From: Porphyrobacter sp. ULC335
GTDB taxonomy: Bacteria; Pseudomonadota; Alphaproteobacteria; Sphingomonadales; Sphingomonadaceae
Length of the DNA: 64,000 nucleotides
NCBI RefSeq assembly: GCF_025917005.1
Contig: NZ_CP078091.1
Span: 2,542,001-2,606,000, forward strand
Reading direction: 5' to 3'
Shown here: positions 27,823 to 37,564 of the stretch, one piece after another
Position numbering within the stretch: the first letter of the stretch is position 1
How the letters are laid out: each line of letters begins with the position of its first letter
Position numbers and translations under genes: made by a program
The notes under the pieces: generated by a model
What the model was told of the DNA's origin: nothing
What the model saw: the letters and a program-made list of their open reading frames with translations, nothing else
Database searches by the model: none

Positions 27823-29034
27823 TCACCGGTCGCACTCCCCGAACACCACGTCGATCGCGCCCAGAATGGCGGTCGCGTCGGGGAGCATGTGGCCCTTGGA
27901 CATGAAGTCCATAGCCTGAAGATGAGAGAAGGCCGTGGGGCGGATCTTGCAGCGGTACGGCTTGTTGGTGCCGTCGCTGACGAGATAGACGCCGAATTCG
28001 CCCTTGGGGCTTTCGGTCGCCACATAAACCTCGCCCGCCGGCACGTGGAAGCCTTCGGTGTAGAGCTTGAAGTGGTGGATCAGCGCTTCCATCGACTGCT
28101 TCATCTCGCCGCGCTTGGGCGGCACGACCTTGGTGTCGCTGCTGGCAATCGGCCCTTGCGGCATGTCGCGCAGGCACTGGCGGATGATCTTGGCGCTCTC
28201 GTAGACTTCCTTCACGCGCACCATGAAGCGGTCGTAGCAGTCCGAATTGGTGCCGACCGGAATGTCGAACTCCATGCGGTCATAGACGTCGTAGGGCTGC
28301 GACTTGCGCAGGTCCCACGGAATGCCAGCGGCGCGGATCATCGGGCCGCTGAAGCCCCAGGCAATCGCATCATCGCGGCTGACCACGGCAATATCGACAT
28401 TGCGCTGCTTGAAGATGCGGTTGTCGAGCACGAGGCTCATCGCGTCATCGAAGAGCTGGAAGAAGCGGTTGTCGAGCCAGTCGCCGATGTCGACCAGCAG
28501 CTTTTCCGGCACGTCCTGATGTACGCCGCCCGGGCGGAAATAGGCGCTGTGCATCCGCGCGCCGCTCGCCCGCTCGAAGAAGTTCAGGCAGTCCTCGCGC
28601 AGGTCCATGATCCACAGGTTCGGCGTGAACGCGCCGACATCGAGGATGTGCGCGCCCATGTTGAGCATGTGGTTGCAGATGCGCGTCAGCTCAGCGAACA
28701 GCACGCGCAGATATTGCGCGCGCAGGGGCACTTCGAGGTTCAGCAGCTTCTCGATGGCCAGCACATAGGTGTGCTCCATCGCCAGAGGCGAGCAATAGTC
28801 GAGCCGGTCGAAATAGGGCAGCGCCTGGAGGTAGGTCTTCTGCTCGATCAGCTTTTCGGTGCCGCGGTGGAGCAAGCCGACGTGCGGGTCGATCCGCTCG
28901 ATCACTTCGCCGTCCAGCTCCATCACCATGCGCAGCACGCCGTGTGCGGCAGGGTGCTGGGGGCCGAAGTTGATCGTGTAGTTGGAAATGACCTCGCCGG
29001 TGGTGGTGAGCGAGTCTTCGCGTTGCATGCTCAT
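27823..29034 (-). CDS. nuoD: NADH-quinone oxidoreductase subunit D
   Basis: A 403-aa peripheral subunit (49-kDa type) that forms the quinone-binding site with NuoB. Conserved segments are [50 protein letters not shown] and the C-terminal [20 protein letters not shown]. It is a separate gene, not fused to nuoC. The start overlaps the nuoC stop by 4 nt. Confidence 0.97.
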   Translation of the reverse strand: MSMQREDSLTTTGEVISNYTINFGPQHPAAHGVLRMVMELDGEVIERIDPHVGLLHRGTEKLIEQKTYLQALPYFDRLDYCSPLAMEHTYVLAIEKLLNLEVPLRAQYLRVLFAELTRICNHMLNMGAHILDVGAFTPNLWIMDLREDCLNFFERASGARMHSAYFRPGGVHQDVPEKLLVDIGDWLDNRFFQLFDDAMSLVLDNRIFKQRNVDIAVVSRDDAIAWGFSGPMIRAAGIPWDLRKSQPYDVYDRMEFDIPVGTNSDCYDRFMVRVKEVYESAKIIRQCLRDMPQGPIASSDTKVVPPKRGEMKQSMEALIHHFKLYTEGFHVPAGEVYVATESPKGEFGVYLVSDGTNKPYRCKIRPTAFSHLQAMDFMSKGHMLPDATAILGAIDVVFGECDR

Positions 29035-29822
29035 CGGCCACCCTCCTTCGAGGTGGAATCGGGCGCGCCGGGAGCAGGCTTGCCGCTGTCCTTCTGCGCA
29101 GGCGCCGCGTCAGACACCGGCTTTGCGGCGACCGCATCGGCAGCCTTGCCCGCGCCGGTATCGGCGGGCTTTTCCGTCGTCTTGAGCTCGGCAACCGTAG
29201 GAGCGCCGCGCGATTTCTCGTCACCCGGCAGCACGTAGTCCGCGCCTTCCCACGGGCTGAGGAAATCGAAGCTGCGCATTTCCTGCGCGAGCTCGACCGG
29301 TTCGTACACCACCCGCTTTTCCTCCTCGGAATAGCGCAGTTCGGTGTAGCCCGTCATCGGGAAGTCCTTGCGGAACGGGTGACCTTCAAAGCCGTAATCG
29401 GTGAGGATGCGGCGCAAATCGGGGTTACCCGCGAAGGTCACGCCGAACATGTCGAACACCTCGCGCTCAAGCCAGCCCGCGTTGGGCCACAGCGTCGTGA
29501 TGGTCGGCACCGGGGTGTCTTCGGAGGCCGAACACTTCACCATCACACGGTGGTTCTTGGTCAGGCTTTGCAGCATGTAAACCACCTCGAACCGCTCGGC
29601 CCGTTCGGGGTAATCAACCCCTGCGATTTCCATCATCTGCTGATAGGCGTGATCATCGCGCAGGATCTGCAGCACGCGCGCAATCGCATCGCGCTGGACG
29701 CGGAAGATCACCTCGCCGTGCGATTCATGTGCTTCGATCAGCCAGACAGAGATCGTCTCGCTGATGGCGTCGATCACGCCCTCGTTGGAAGCGAACTTCG
29801 GGGCGGAATGGAGAACAGCCAT
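29031..29822 (-). CDS. nuoC: NADH-quinone oxidoreductase subunit C
   Basis: A 263-aa 30-kDa-type Complex I subunit. The core domain (residues about 30-200) includes [20 protein letters not shown] and [17 protein letters not shown] Lys-, Ala- and Pro-rich C-terminal tail of some 60 residues ([20 protein letters not shown]) is low-complexity and probably disordered. It lies 11 bp after nuoB. Confidence 0.96.
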   Translation of the reverse strand: MAVLHSAPKFASNEGVIDAISETISVWLIEAHESHGEVIFRVQRDAIARVLQILRDDHAYQQMMEIAGVDYPERAERFEVVYMLQSLTKNHRVMVKCSASEDTPVPTITTLWPNAGWLEREVFDMFGVTFAGNPDLRRILTDYGFEGHPFRKDFPMTGYTELRYSEEEKRVVYEPVELAQEMRSFDFLSPWEGADYVLPGDEKSRGAPTVAELKTTEKPADTGAGKAADAVAAKPVSDAAPAQKDSGKPAPGAPDSTSKEGGR

Positions 29823-29833
29823 GTTACTCGCCC

Positions 29834-30412
29834 CTACCTCTCGATGGTGCCGACGCGGCGGATCTTCCGCTGCAATTGCATGACGCCGTAAAGCAGCGCC
29901 TCGGCGGTCGGCGGGCAGCCGGGGACGTAGATGTCGACCGGAACGATGCGGTCACAGCCGCGCACGACCGAATAGGAATAGTGGTAATAGCCGCCGCCAT
30001 TGGCGCAGCTGCCCATGCTGATCACATATTTGGGGTCCGACATCTGGTCGTAAACCTTGCGCAGCGCCGGGGCCATCTTGTTGCACAGCGTGCCAGCCAC
30101 GATCATCACGTCCGACTGGCGCGGAGAGGCGCGCGGCGCAGCGCCGAAGCGCTCCATGTCAAAACGCGGCATGTTGGCGTGGATCATTTCGACCGCGCAG
30201 CACGCCAGGCCGAAGGTCATCCACCAAAGGCTGCCGGTGCGGGCCCACTGGAACAGATCCTCGGTCGAGGTGACGAGGAAACCCTTCTCGCCAACTTCGG
30301 TCTGGAGATCGTTGAAATAGCTCGCATCGGGCGCACGCACCGCGCCGACAGCGGCGTTGGTCAGCGCGGAAATGTCGGGCAATCCTTGGGGAGGAGAAAC
30401 GATATTGGTCAT
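29834..30412 (-). CDS. nuoB: NADH-quinone oxidoreductase subunit B
   Basis: A 192-aa subunit with the N2 [4Fe-4S] cluster, which hands electrons to quinone. The ligands are in [34 protein letters not shown] and [14 protein letters not shown]. The start at 30412 ([10 protein letters not shown]) overlaps the nuoA stop by 4 nt (ATGA); a longer in-frame opening to 30439 adds unconserved residues. Confidence 0.97.
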   Translation of the reverse strand: MTNIVSPPQGLPDISALTNAAVGAVRAPDASYFNDLQTEVGEKGFLVTSTEDLFQWARTGSLWWMTFGLACCAVEMIHANMPRFDMERFGAAPRASPRQSDVMIVAGTLCNKMAPALRKVYDQMSDPKYVISMGSCANGGGYYHYSYSVVRGCDRIVPVDIYVPGCPPTAEALLYGVMQLQRKIRRVGTIER

Positions 30413-30783
30413 TCCCAGTCCAACGCCCCTTTCTTCCATTCATAAGCAAGCCCGACCGCGAGGATGAAGAGGAACACCATCATGCCCCCCCATCCGGTCC
30501 AGCCCGTCACATCGAGGCTCACCGCCCAGGGGAACAGGAAGGCAGCCTCCAAATCGAACACGATGAAGCTGATCGCCACGAGGTAGAAGCGCACATCGAA
30601 CTGGCTGCGCGCGTCCTCGAACGCGGGAAAGCCGCATTCATATTCGGACAGCTTTTCGGCGTCGGGGTTGTGTACGCCGGTCAGGCGCGACACCGCCATT
30701 GGTGCCACGACGAAAAGTACCGAAAGCCCCAAGGCCACCAGTACGAATAACAGTATCGGCAGATACTGGCTGAGGTCGACCAC
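30409..30783 (-). CDS. nuoA: NADH-quinone oxidoreductase subunit A
   Basis: A three-helix Complex I membrane subunit. The conserved loop [20 protein letters not shown] and the helix [20 protein letters not shown] are clear. I take the GTG at 30783 ([13 protein letters not shown], 124 aa), as in many relatives; a TTG at 30795 (128 aa) is the alternative. It is the first gene of the nuo operon. The 135-bp space before it, up to the aldehyde dehydrogenase stop, probably holds the operon promoter, though I could not pick out convincing -35/-10 boxes. Confidence 0.95.
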   Translation of the reverse strand: MVDLSQYLPILLFVLVALGLSVLFVVAPMAVSRLTGVHNPDAEKLSEYECGFPAFEDARSQFDVRFYLVAISFIVFDLEAAFLFPWAVSLDVTGWTGWGGMMVFLFILAVGLAYEWKKGALDWE

Positions 30784-30930
30784 GGCGATGTCCAAGCTAT
30801 TAATCCCGAGGTCGCCCTAAGCCTGTCGCCGCGCTCGCGCAAGGGTGCGACTCGGGGAAAAGCCCTGAGGTATGTTGCAGGAAATCGAACACAGGTTGCG
30901 GCGGATTGACCGCCCGCCGCACCGCCGCGG

Positions 30931-32361
30931 CTACTTCATCATGCGCGCGGCCGCTGTCTCGGTCGCCTTGCCATAGGGCGGCTTCAACCCGCCCAGTTTG
31001 GCGATATCGATCTTGGGCTGATGGTACACCGCGCGGGCATGGCTGAACTCGCGGAAGCCTTCGATGGCGTGATAGCTCCCCATCCCCGAAGGCCCGACCC
31101 CGCCAAACGGCAGGTCCTCCATCGACACATGGAACACCACATCATTGGTGGTCACCCCGCCCGAGATGGTGCGGGTTAGCACGCGCTCCTGCTCGCCCTT
31201 GTCCTCGCCGAAGTAATAGAGGCCGAGCGGACGGTCATGCTCGTTGATGTAGTCGACCGCCTGATCCACCGCCTTGTACGTCATCACCGGCAGCACCGGG
31301 CCGAAGATTTCCTCCTGCATCACGGTCATGCCATCATTCACGTTCTTGAGGATGGTCAGCGGCATCTTGCGCTGGTTGGCGTTGGAGAAGTCCTCGCGCG
31401 CCGGATTGACCTCGATCACCTCGGCGCCCTTGTCGCGTGCATCGGCGACGAGGCCCTGAAGCCGCTCGAAATGGCGGTCGGACACAATCGAGGCGTAATC
31501 ATCATTGTCGAGCAGGCGCGGATACATCGCGCTCGCCGCGCCAACTACGCCGGCCACCGCCTCGTCCTGCTTGTCCTCGGGCACCATCAGGTAATCGGGC
31601 GCGAGGCAGATCTGGCCTGCATTCATCATCTTGCCGATGGCGATGCGTTCACCCGCCTTGGCGAAATCGGCACCGCGGCCCATGATGACCGGCGATTTTC
31701 CGCCTAGTTCCAGCGTCACCGGCACGAGGTTCGCTGCAGCCGCCTGCATCACCCGCCGCCCGGTCGCAGTCGATCCGGTGAAGACCAGATGGTCGAAGGG
31801 AAGCGAGGAGAACGCCGCCGCCACCTCGGGGCTGCCGGTCACCACCGCCACTTCCTCGGGCGCGAAATATTCCGCCGTCAGCTGGGCCATCAGCTCGCTG
31901 GTGCGCTCGGTGAATTCGGACGGCTTGATCATTGCCCGGTTGCCCGCGGCGAGCACCTGCATCAGCGGCCCGAAGGCGAGCTGCACCGGGAAGTTCCACG
32001 GGCTGAGGATGCCGATCACACCTTTGGGTCCGTAACGCAGTTCGGCCCTCGCACCGAGCAGCCCCAACGGGAACTGCACCTTGCGCTTTTCCGTCTTGGC
32101 CCAGGCGTCCATGTGCTTGAGCGCGTGATTGCCCGCGCCCACGGTGGCCGCAATGTCGGTCAGCATCGACTGGTGCATCGAACGGCTGCCGAAATCGGCG
32201 CTCATCGCCTTGGCGAATTCCTCGCCATGATCCTTCACCAGCGCCATTGCGCGGCGGATGCGGTCCTTGCGCTGCGACATCGGCTCGGGGCGCGAGGCGG
32301 TGAAGGCGGCGCGTTGGCGCGCCAGAAGGGCTTCGAGTTCTTCGCGGCGATCATCGGCCAT
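30931..32361 (-). CDS. Aldehyde dehydrogenase, coniferyl-aldehyde-dehydrogenase type
   Basis: A 476-aa NAD(P)-dependent aldehyde dehydrogenase. It has the substrate/cofactor segment SPWNFPVQLAFGPLMQVLAA, the catalytic glutamate motif LELGGKSPVIM and the catalytic cysteine in MNAGQICLAPDYLMVPE. The short length and LAPDY after the cysteine suit the coniferyl aldehyde dehydrogenase (CalB) and fatty-aldehyde branch. The natural substrate is not shown. I use the ATG at 32361, preceded by GGGAGAACG. It is divergent from the thiolase gene across a 161-bp space that should hold both promoters. Confidence 0.9.
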   Translation of the reverse strand: MADDRREELEALLARQRAAFTASRPEPMSQRKDRIRRAMALVKDHGEEFAKAMSADFGSRSMHQSMLTDIAATVGAGNHALKHMDAWAKTEKRKVQFPLGLLGARAELRYGPKGVIGILSPWNFPVQLAFGPLMQVLAAGNRAMIKPSEFTERTSELMAQLTAEYFAPEEVAVVTGSPEVAAAFSSLPFDHLVFTGSTATGRRVMQAAAANLVPVTLELGGKSPVIMGRGADFAKAGERIAIGKMMNAGQICLAPDYLMVPEDKQDEAVAGVVGAASAMYPRLLDNDDYASIVSDRHFERLQGLVADARDKGAEVIEVNPAREDFSNANQRKMPLTILKNVNDGMTVMQEEIFGPVLPVMTYKAVDQAVDYINEHDRPLGLYYFGEDKGEQERVLTRTISGGVTTNDVVFHVSMEDLPFGGVGPSGMGSYHAIEGFREFSHARAVYHQPKIDIAKLGGLKPPYGKATETAAARMMK

Positions 32362-32522
32362 GTCGTTCTCCCATAGACATAGATGCGTTTTTATTTGCGA
32401 CGTGTTCTTGCGGAATCTCGCCGCGGGCGCAAGCTGCAAGCATGGCCGCCCGATTGCCAATGCCGCACCGCAGCATTACATCGCCCCCCGACATACTGTT
32501 CCGTGACGCAAGGATTCCATCC

Positions 32523-33719
32523 ATGACCCAGCTTTCACCCGCCGATCCGATCGTGATCCTGTCCTATGCCCGCACCCCGATGGGCGCCATGCAGGGCGCA
32601 CTGGCAGAGGTGACGGCGACAGATCTTGGCGCGATTGCGGTCAAGGCTGCGGTGGAACGCGCGGGCGTCAGCGGCGCGGACATCGACCGCGCCTATATCG
32701 GCTGCGTACTCCCCGCCGGACTTGGTCAAGCCCCCGCGCGTCAGGCGGCGATCAAGGCGGGCCTGCCGCTCTCGGTTGAAGCGACCACCGTGAACAAGGT
32801 GTGCGGATCGGGCATGCAGACCGTGATCATGGGCGCAGAGGCGCTGGCCAGCGGCACCATTGATTTCGTGGTCGCGGGCGGGATGGAGAGCATGACCAAT
32901 GCGCCCTACCTGCTCAAGAAGCACCGCTCGGGCGCGCGGCTGGGGCATGACACAGCCTATGACCACATGTTCCTCGACGGGCTGGAAGACGCTTACGAGC
33001 CGGGCCGGGCGATGGGCACCTTCGCGCAGGACACCGCCAACGCTTACCAGATGACCCGCGAGGACATGGACGCCTATTCCATCGAATCGCTCGCCCGCGC
33101 CAACCGCGCGATCAGCAGCGGCGCTTTCGCCGACGAGGTCGTGCCGGTGACGGTAACGACCCGTGCGGGTGACGTTGTGGTCGAGCACGACGAAGCGCCC
33201 GGCAAGGGCCGACCGGACAAGATCCCGCAGCTGAAGCCCGCCTTCGCCAAGGACGGGACGATTACCGCCGCCACTTCCAGCTCGATTTCGGACGGCGCCG
33301 CCGCGCTGGTGTTGACCCGTGCGAGCGTGGCCGAGGCCAAGGGCCTGAGCCCGGTTGCCCGCGTTGTGGCCACCGCTGCCCACGCGCAGGCCCCCGCGCA
33401 GTTCACCACCGCACCTATCCCGGCAATCCAGAAGGTGCTCGCCCGCGCCGGCTGGGGCGTGGACGATGTCGATCTGTTCGAAGTGAACGAGGCCTTTGCC
33501 TGCGTGGCGATGTTCGCGATGCGCGACCTTGGCATTCCGCACGAGAAGATCAACGTCAACGGCGGCGGCACGGCGCTGGGCCATCCTATCGGCGCCAGCG
33601 GCGCGCGGATCATCGTCACGCTGATTGCGGCGCTGAAGGCGCAGGGCAAGACTCGCGGTGTCGCGAGCCTGTGCATCGGCGGCGGGGAAGCGACCGCGAT
33701 CGCGATCGAATTGGTCTGA
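32523..33719 (+). CDS. Acetyl-CoA C-acetyltransferase (thiolase)
   Basis: A 398-aa biosynthetic-type thiolase that joins two acetyl-CoA or reverses the reaction in acyl-CoA breakdown. Catalytic residues are visible: nucleophile C94 in NKVCGSGMQT, the histidine in NGGGTALGHPIGASGAR, and the second cysteine in SLCIGGGEA. The conserved VNEAFA segment is present. Start at 32523 gives MTQLSPADPIVILSYARTP, matching the family. There is no polyhydroxyalkanoate or beta-oxidation partner next to it, so its exact pathway is open. Confidence 0.93.
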   Translation: MTQLSPADPIVILSYARTPMGAMQGALAEVTATDLGAIAVKAAVERAGVSGADIDRAYIGCVLPAGLGQAPARQAAIKAGLPLSVEATTVNKVCGSGMQTVIMGAEALASGTIDFVVAGGMESMTNAPYLLKKHRSGARLGHDTAYDHMFLDGLEDAYEPGRAMGTFAQDTANAYQMTREDMDAYSIESLARANRAISSGAFADEVVPVTVTTRAGDVVVEHDEAPGKGRPDKIPQLKPAFAKDGTITAATSSSISDGAAALVLTRASVAEAKGLSPVARVVATAAHAQAPAQFTTAPIPAIQKVLARAGWGVDDVDLFEVNEAFACVAMFAMRDLGIPHEKINVNGGGTALGHPIGASGARIIVTLIAALKAQGKTRGVASLCIGGGEATAIAIELV

Positions 33720-33740
33720 CGCGACGCGCGCCGGGCGGCG

Positions 33741-34238
33741 CTATTCGTCGCCCGGCAGCGGTTGCGATCCCCACAGGCGCGCGGCGCTTATCCAGCCCTT
33801 GCGCCCGTCGATATCGACTTCGCACCATCCCTCGCGGCAGGTCTTGAGGCGGGCGACCACCCCCGGTTCGGCCCGCCACTTGATCGCGCCCGACCCGCCC
33901 GCTTCAGCGCGTACCTCGGCGGTGCCCTTGCCGATCACCATGCCGCCGCGTGCAGGATCAAGCTGGCTGGAGGCGATCCAGCCCTGCGTACCCTCGTGAT
34001 CCTCGACCAGACGCCAGCCTTCGCGGACGCGGATGACTTTCACCGGCAGGCCCTTGCGCTGATAGACCCAGGTTACCGGATACTCGGCGCTCGGGCCGAC
34101 GCGCATGTTGACCTGCTCGTACCGTAGCGCCGCCCAATAGGGCAGCGCCCGGTCCTGCGCGCTCAGCGGCGCGATCACGATGGCGGCGGCCAGCATCAGC
34201 ATCAGGCTGAGCATCGAAATGAAACGGGTTATCTGCAT
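33741..34238 (-). CDS. Exported protein with bacterial SH3-like domains
   Basis: A 165-aa protein with an N-terminal signal peptide (MQITRFISMLSLMLMLAAAI, likely cleaved after PLSAQ). It has two SH3_4-like units: the first around EQVNMRVGPSAEYPVTWVYQ to HEGTQGWIASSQL, the second around AEVRAEAGGSGAIKWRAEPG to DGRKGWISAARLW. Such domains usually bind cell-wall peptides or mediate envelope contacts; the partner is unknown. It is convergent with the thiolase gene, 21 bp apart. Confidence 0.88.
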   Translation of the reverse strand: MQITRFISMLSLMLMLAAAIVIAPLSAQDRALPYWAALRYEQVNMRVGPSAEYPVTWVYQRKGLPVKVIRVREGWRLVEDHEGTQGWIASSQLDPARGGMVIGKGTAEVRAEAGGSGAIKWRAEPGVVARLKTCREGWCEVDIDGRKGWISAARLWGSQPLPGDE

Positions 34239-34334
34239 TGCGTCAGCGATAGCGCCTTCACCTGTGCGGATTCAAGCGGCGCGTGCGCATCCGCGCCTTG
34301 ACCGCAAAGCCCCTGTGGCATTAGCCCGTCACCC

Positions 34335-35348
34335 ATGAACCAGCGCCCTCCCCGCCCGCTCGCCAATGCCCCGCGCGTTATTGTCACGCGCCACCTGATG
34401 CCCGAGGTTGAGGCGCGGATGCGCCAGCTCTTCGACGTGGTGCTGAATGAAGCGGACGTTCCGCTGACCCGCGACCAGTTGGCGGCTGCAATGCAGAACT
34501 GCGACGTGTTGGTGCCGACGGTGACCGATCGGATCGACGCCGATCTGATCGCTGGTGCGGGCGAGCGCCTCGGCCTGATCGCCAGCTTCGGTGCGGGGAC
34601 CGAGCATATCGACCTCGCCGCCGCTGCCGCGCGCCGCATCATCGTCACCAACACTCCCGGCGTCTTCACCGACGATACCGCCGACCTGACGATGGCCGGC
34701 ATCATCGGCGTGCCCCGCCGGATTCGCGAAGGCACCGCCTTGGTGCGGCGCGGGGAATGGACCGGCTGGGCGCCTTCGGGCCTGCTCGGGAGGAAGCTCG
34801 CGGGCAAGGTGCTCGGGATCGTGGGCATGGGCCGCATCGGTCAAGCCGTGGCCCACCGCGCCCGCGCCTTCGGACTGGAGATCGCCTACACCAACCGCAA
34901 GCCCCTGCCCGAAGCGCTCGAACGGATGCTGGGTGCGCGTTACGTCGGCGATGTCGATGCGCTGATGGCGGAGGCGGACATCCTCACCCTGCACTGCCCG
35001 CTGACCGAGGAGACCCGCCACCTTGTGGATGCGCGCCGCATCGCGCTGATGAAGCCGGGCAGCAGCATTGTGAACACCGCCCGCGGCGAGCTGATCGATC
35101 AGGAGGCGCTGATCGCGGCGCTGGAGTCAGGCCACCTCGCGGGCGCCGGGCTCGATGTCTACCCCGACGAGCCCCACGTCGACCCGCGCCTGATCGCACA
35201 CCCCAATGTGATGACCCTTCCCCACATCGGCAGCGCGACCGCAGAAGGCCGTGAGGATTCGGGCCACAAGGTGATCGCGAATATCCGCATGTGGGCCGAC
35301 GGCCACAGGCCGCCGGATCAGGTGCTGACGGCGCTGGTGCGGGGCTAA
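34335..35348 (+). CDS. D-isomer-specific 2-hydroxyacid dehydrogenase
   Basis: A 337-aa NAD(P)-dependent dehydrogenase of the glyoxylate/hydroxypyruvate reductase group. It has the Rossmann motif VLGIVGMGRIGQAVAHRARA and the catalytic Arg, Glu and His region: NTARGELIDQEAL, DVYPDEPHV and TLPHIGSAT. The most likely role is reduction of glyoxylate or hydroxypyruvate, or oxidation of D-glycerate. Its stop shares the tetranucleotide CTAA with the convergent hydrolase gene. Confidence 0.92.
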   Translation: MNQRPPRPLANAPRVIVTRHLMPEVEARMRQLFDVVLNEADVPLTRDQLAAAMQNCDVLVPTVTDRIDADLIAGAGERLGLIASFGAGTEHIDLAAAAARRIIVTNTPGVFTDDTADLTMAGIIGVPRRIREGTALVRRGEWTGWAPSGLLGRKLAGKVLGIVGMGRIGQAVAHRARAFGLEIAYTNRKPLPEALERMLGARYVGDVDALMAEADILTLHCPLTEETRHLVDARRIALMKPGSSIVNTARGELIDQEALIAALESGHLAGAGLDVYPDEPHVDPRLIAHPNVMTLPHIGSATAEGREDSGHKVIANIRMWADGHRPPDQVLTALVRG

Positions 35349-36061
35349 GGGTTCAGCCGGTCACCGAGTTCGGTCACAATCCGGGCGATCGAACGACGCG
35401 CTGACCCCAGCGCAAAATGACTGAACGGCACCTCCACCTCGGCGTCGCGTTCGTGTGGAGCGCCCCTTGCCGAGGCTGGCGCAATCACTCCATCGTTCCG
35501 CGACCATAGAGCGATCGTCGGAACGGACGGCTTCACCGCAGGATCATCGGGCAGCGGCGACGCGTCGACCTTATGATCGTTGAGCGCCTCATACACACGC
35601 CAGGCATTGTTGGCGCGCCGGTCGCCCGAGAAAGGACTGCCGAGCGTCATCACCAACTCGACCAGATCGGGATGGCGCTGGGCGAGCACGCGTGCGTAGA
35701 TCCCGCCAAGGCTCCAGCCCACCAGCGCCACCTTGCGCCCCTCTGCCTGAGCCACCGCCTTCAGCCGAGCCTCGGCGCGGGCCATGGTTTCCGGCGTAAT
35801 TCCCGTAACGAAGCCGAGGCCCGAGGGATGCACGCTATAGCCGGTCTTGGAGAGTGTACGACGGAGCAGCGCGGTTGCATTGTCGCTCGAAAGGATGCCG
35901 GGAAAGACCAGCACTGGCTGTCCGTTTCCCGGCCGGGCACCAACAATGGCCCGCGCAGAGCGCAACGGACTTAAGACGATCGGCAGAGTGCTCGGAAGCT
36001 CGCGCAACCAGAGCGAAAACGGCGGCGGGGCTGTGTCATCCGTCATCGCCCCGCCAGCCAT
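35345..36061 (-). CDS. Alpha/beta hydrolase
   Basis: A protein of about 238 aa with an alpha/beta hydrolase fold. It has PVLVFPGILSSDNATALLRR near the oxyanion region, the nucleophile elbow VALVGWSLGGIYA, a likely catalytic aspartate in SRNDGVIAP and histidine in PFSHFALG. The substrate is unknown; the order recalls lipase- or esterase-like proteins. The ATG at 36061 shares one base with the stop of the upstream flavoprotein gene (TGATG), while ATG 36046 (MTDDTAPPP) is also possible. The coupling suggests co-expression with that flavoprotein. Confidence 0.85.
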   Translation of the reverse strand: MAGGAMTDDTAPPPFSLWLRELPSTLPIVLSPLRSARAIVGARPGNGQPVLVFPGILSSDNATALLRRTLSKTGYSVHPSGLGFVTGITPETMARAEARLKAVAQAEGRKVALVGWSLGGIYARVLAQRHPDLVELVMTLGSPFSGDRRANNAWRVYEALNDHKVDASPLPDDPAVKPSVPTIALWSRNDGVIAPASARGAPHERDAEVEVPFSHFALGSARRSIARIVTELGDRLNP

Positions 36062-37464
36062 CAATCCCCCGTCAAAATCCGCTCGACCAGCTCGCCCACA
36101 CTCGGGGTATAGCCGTTCGAGTAGAAGGGGTCCTGCTTGAACCGGTAGGCAGCGTGACCCGCGAAGGCGAGGTTCTTGTCGGGATCATCGCCGTGGGCGA
36201 TGTCCTGAAGCGTCTTCTGGATGCAGAAGCTGCGCGGGTCGGCAAGGCGTCCGGTGGTGTAGTCGTCGTGGTCCTTCCAGCTGGAAAAACCGCAATGCGA
36301 CAGGCAGCCCATGCAGTCCTGTTGATCCTTGCGGATCGTCTCGCGCGATTCCGGCGTGACGAAGACTATGGTGTTGTCCGGGGTCTTCAAGGGTTCGCTA
36401 TGACCGGCGCGGATCCACATATCGGCCCGTGCCTTGTCCTCGGGCTTGACCCAGAAGCTGCGCGCCTTGCCGTCTTCGCCAAGCTGGACGGTGCCTTCTT
36501 CCTCGCCGCGCTTGAAGAAGGGGATCTGGCGCTCCGAACGGTGCATCAGATCATAGAGGAACGGGGTCTTGACCGCGCTCGAATAGAAGCCGGTGGGCGA
36601 GAATTTGTGAAGCAGAACGTCGCCCGGTTCGACCGTGCGCAGCATGTCTTTCCAGATCTGCGGGATCGGGCTTTCCTGCGTCAGCAGGGGCCGCGTGCCG
36701 AACTGGAAGGCGATGGTGCCGAGCTCGGGATTATCGATCCAATCGTTCCATTCGCGCAGGCACCACACGCCGCCGGCCATGACGATCGGCACGCTATCGG
36801 GCACGCCCTCGGCGCGCATCGTGTCGCGCAGCACCTTGACGCGGGGATAGGGGTCTTCCGGCTTCGTCGGGTCTTCGGCGTTGGAGAGGCCATTGTGACC
36901 GCCGGCCAGCCACGGGTCTTCATAGACCACCGCCGCCATCAGGTCGGGAACCTTGTGATAGCTGCGCTTCCACAACGCGCGGAAGGCCCGGCCGGAACTG
37001 ACGATAGGCAGGTAGCAAACATTGAACCGCGCCGCGATTTCGGCGAGCTTGTAAGGCATCCCTGCACCGCAGGTGACGCCTGTCACCATGCCGCGCGTGT
37101 TCTCCAGAACGCCTTCGAGCACGGCCTGCGCCCCGCCCATTTCCCACAACACATTGATGTTGATCGCGCCCTTGCCGTTCGCGAGCTCGTAGGCCTTTTT
37201 CACCTGCGTGGTCGCGCCGTCGATGGCGTATTGTATCAGTTCCTGATGGCGCTCCTCGCGGGTGCGGCCATGGTAGACCTGCGGGATCGGGTTACCGTCA
37301 TCGTCATAGCTATCCGCATTGACCGCGCTGACTGTGCCGATTCCACCCGCCGCCGCCCAAGCGCCGGAGCTGGCATGGTTGGTGGCCGACACACCTTTGC
37401 CGCCCTCAACCAGCGGCCAGACTTCACGCCCGCCATAGACGATCGGGCTCAATCCCTTGAACAA
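36061..37464 (-). CDS. NAD(P)H-dependent flavin oxidoreductase, nitronate-monooxygenase family
   Basis: A 467-aa TIM-barrel flavoprotein of the 2-nitropropane dioxygenase/nitronate monooxygenase group. It has an early GVSATNHASSGAWAAAGGIG, the barrel strand VTGVTCGAGMPYKLAEIAAR, and the FMN-phosphate region IVMAGGVWCLREWNDW with AFQFGTRPLL. It is longer than typical members (around 320-350 aa): the extra C-terminal part carries a cysteine cluster, DCMGCLSHCGFSSW, which could bind metal or an iron-sulfur cluster. The start is the TTG at 37464 (MFKGLSPIVYGG), preceded by the strong AAGAGGAG site. The true reaction is unknown. Confidence 0.87.
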   Translation of the reverse strand: MFKGLSPIVYGGREVWPLVEGGKGVSATNHASSGAWAAAGGIGTVSAVNADSYDDDGNPIPQVYHGRTREERHQELIQYAIDGATTQVKKAYELANGKGAININVLWEMGGAQAVLEGVLENTRGMVTGVTCGAGMPYKLAEIAARFNVCYLPIVSSGRAFRALWKRSYHKVPDLMAAVVYEDPWLAGGHNGLSNAEDPTKPEDPYPRVKVLRDTMRAEGVPDSVPIVMAGGVWCLREWNDWIDNPELGTIAFQFGTRPLLTQESPIPQIWKDMLRTVEPGDVLLHKFSPTGFYSSAVKTPFLYDLMHRSERQIPFFKRGEEEGTVQLGEDGKARSFWVKPEDKARADMWIRAGHSEPLKTPDNTIVFVTPESRETIRKDQQDCMGCLSHCGFSSWKDHDDYTTGRLADPRSFCIQKTLQDIAHGDDPDKNLAFAGHAAYRFKQDPFYSNGYTPSVGELVERILTGD

Positions 37465-37564
37465 TGAAAACTCCTCTTCACGCCGTCCCCTGGCGCGCAT
37501 TACGTGGTGGTCACATAGTGACGAGATACGCGCGCCGCAACGATTGAGACGGCGGTTTTGCTAG

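Noticed and set aside
27821..28177. Upstream extension of the 59-aa frame
   Set aside because: It is Arg/His/Gln-rich shadow sequence inside nuoD; only the part after 27820 has membrane-helix character.
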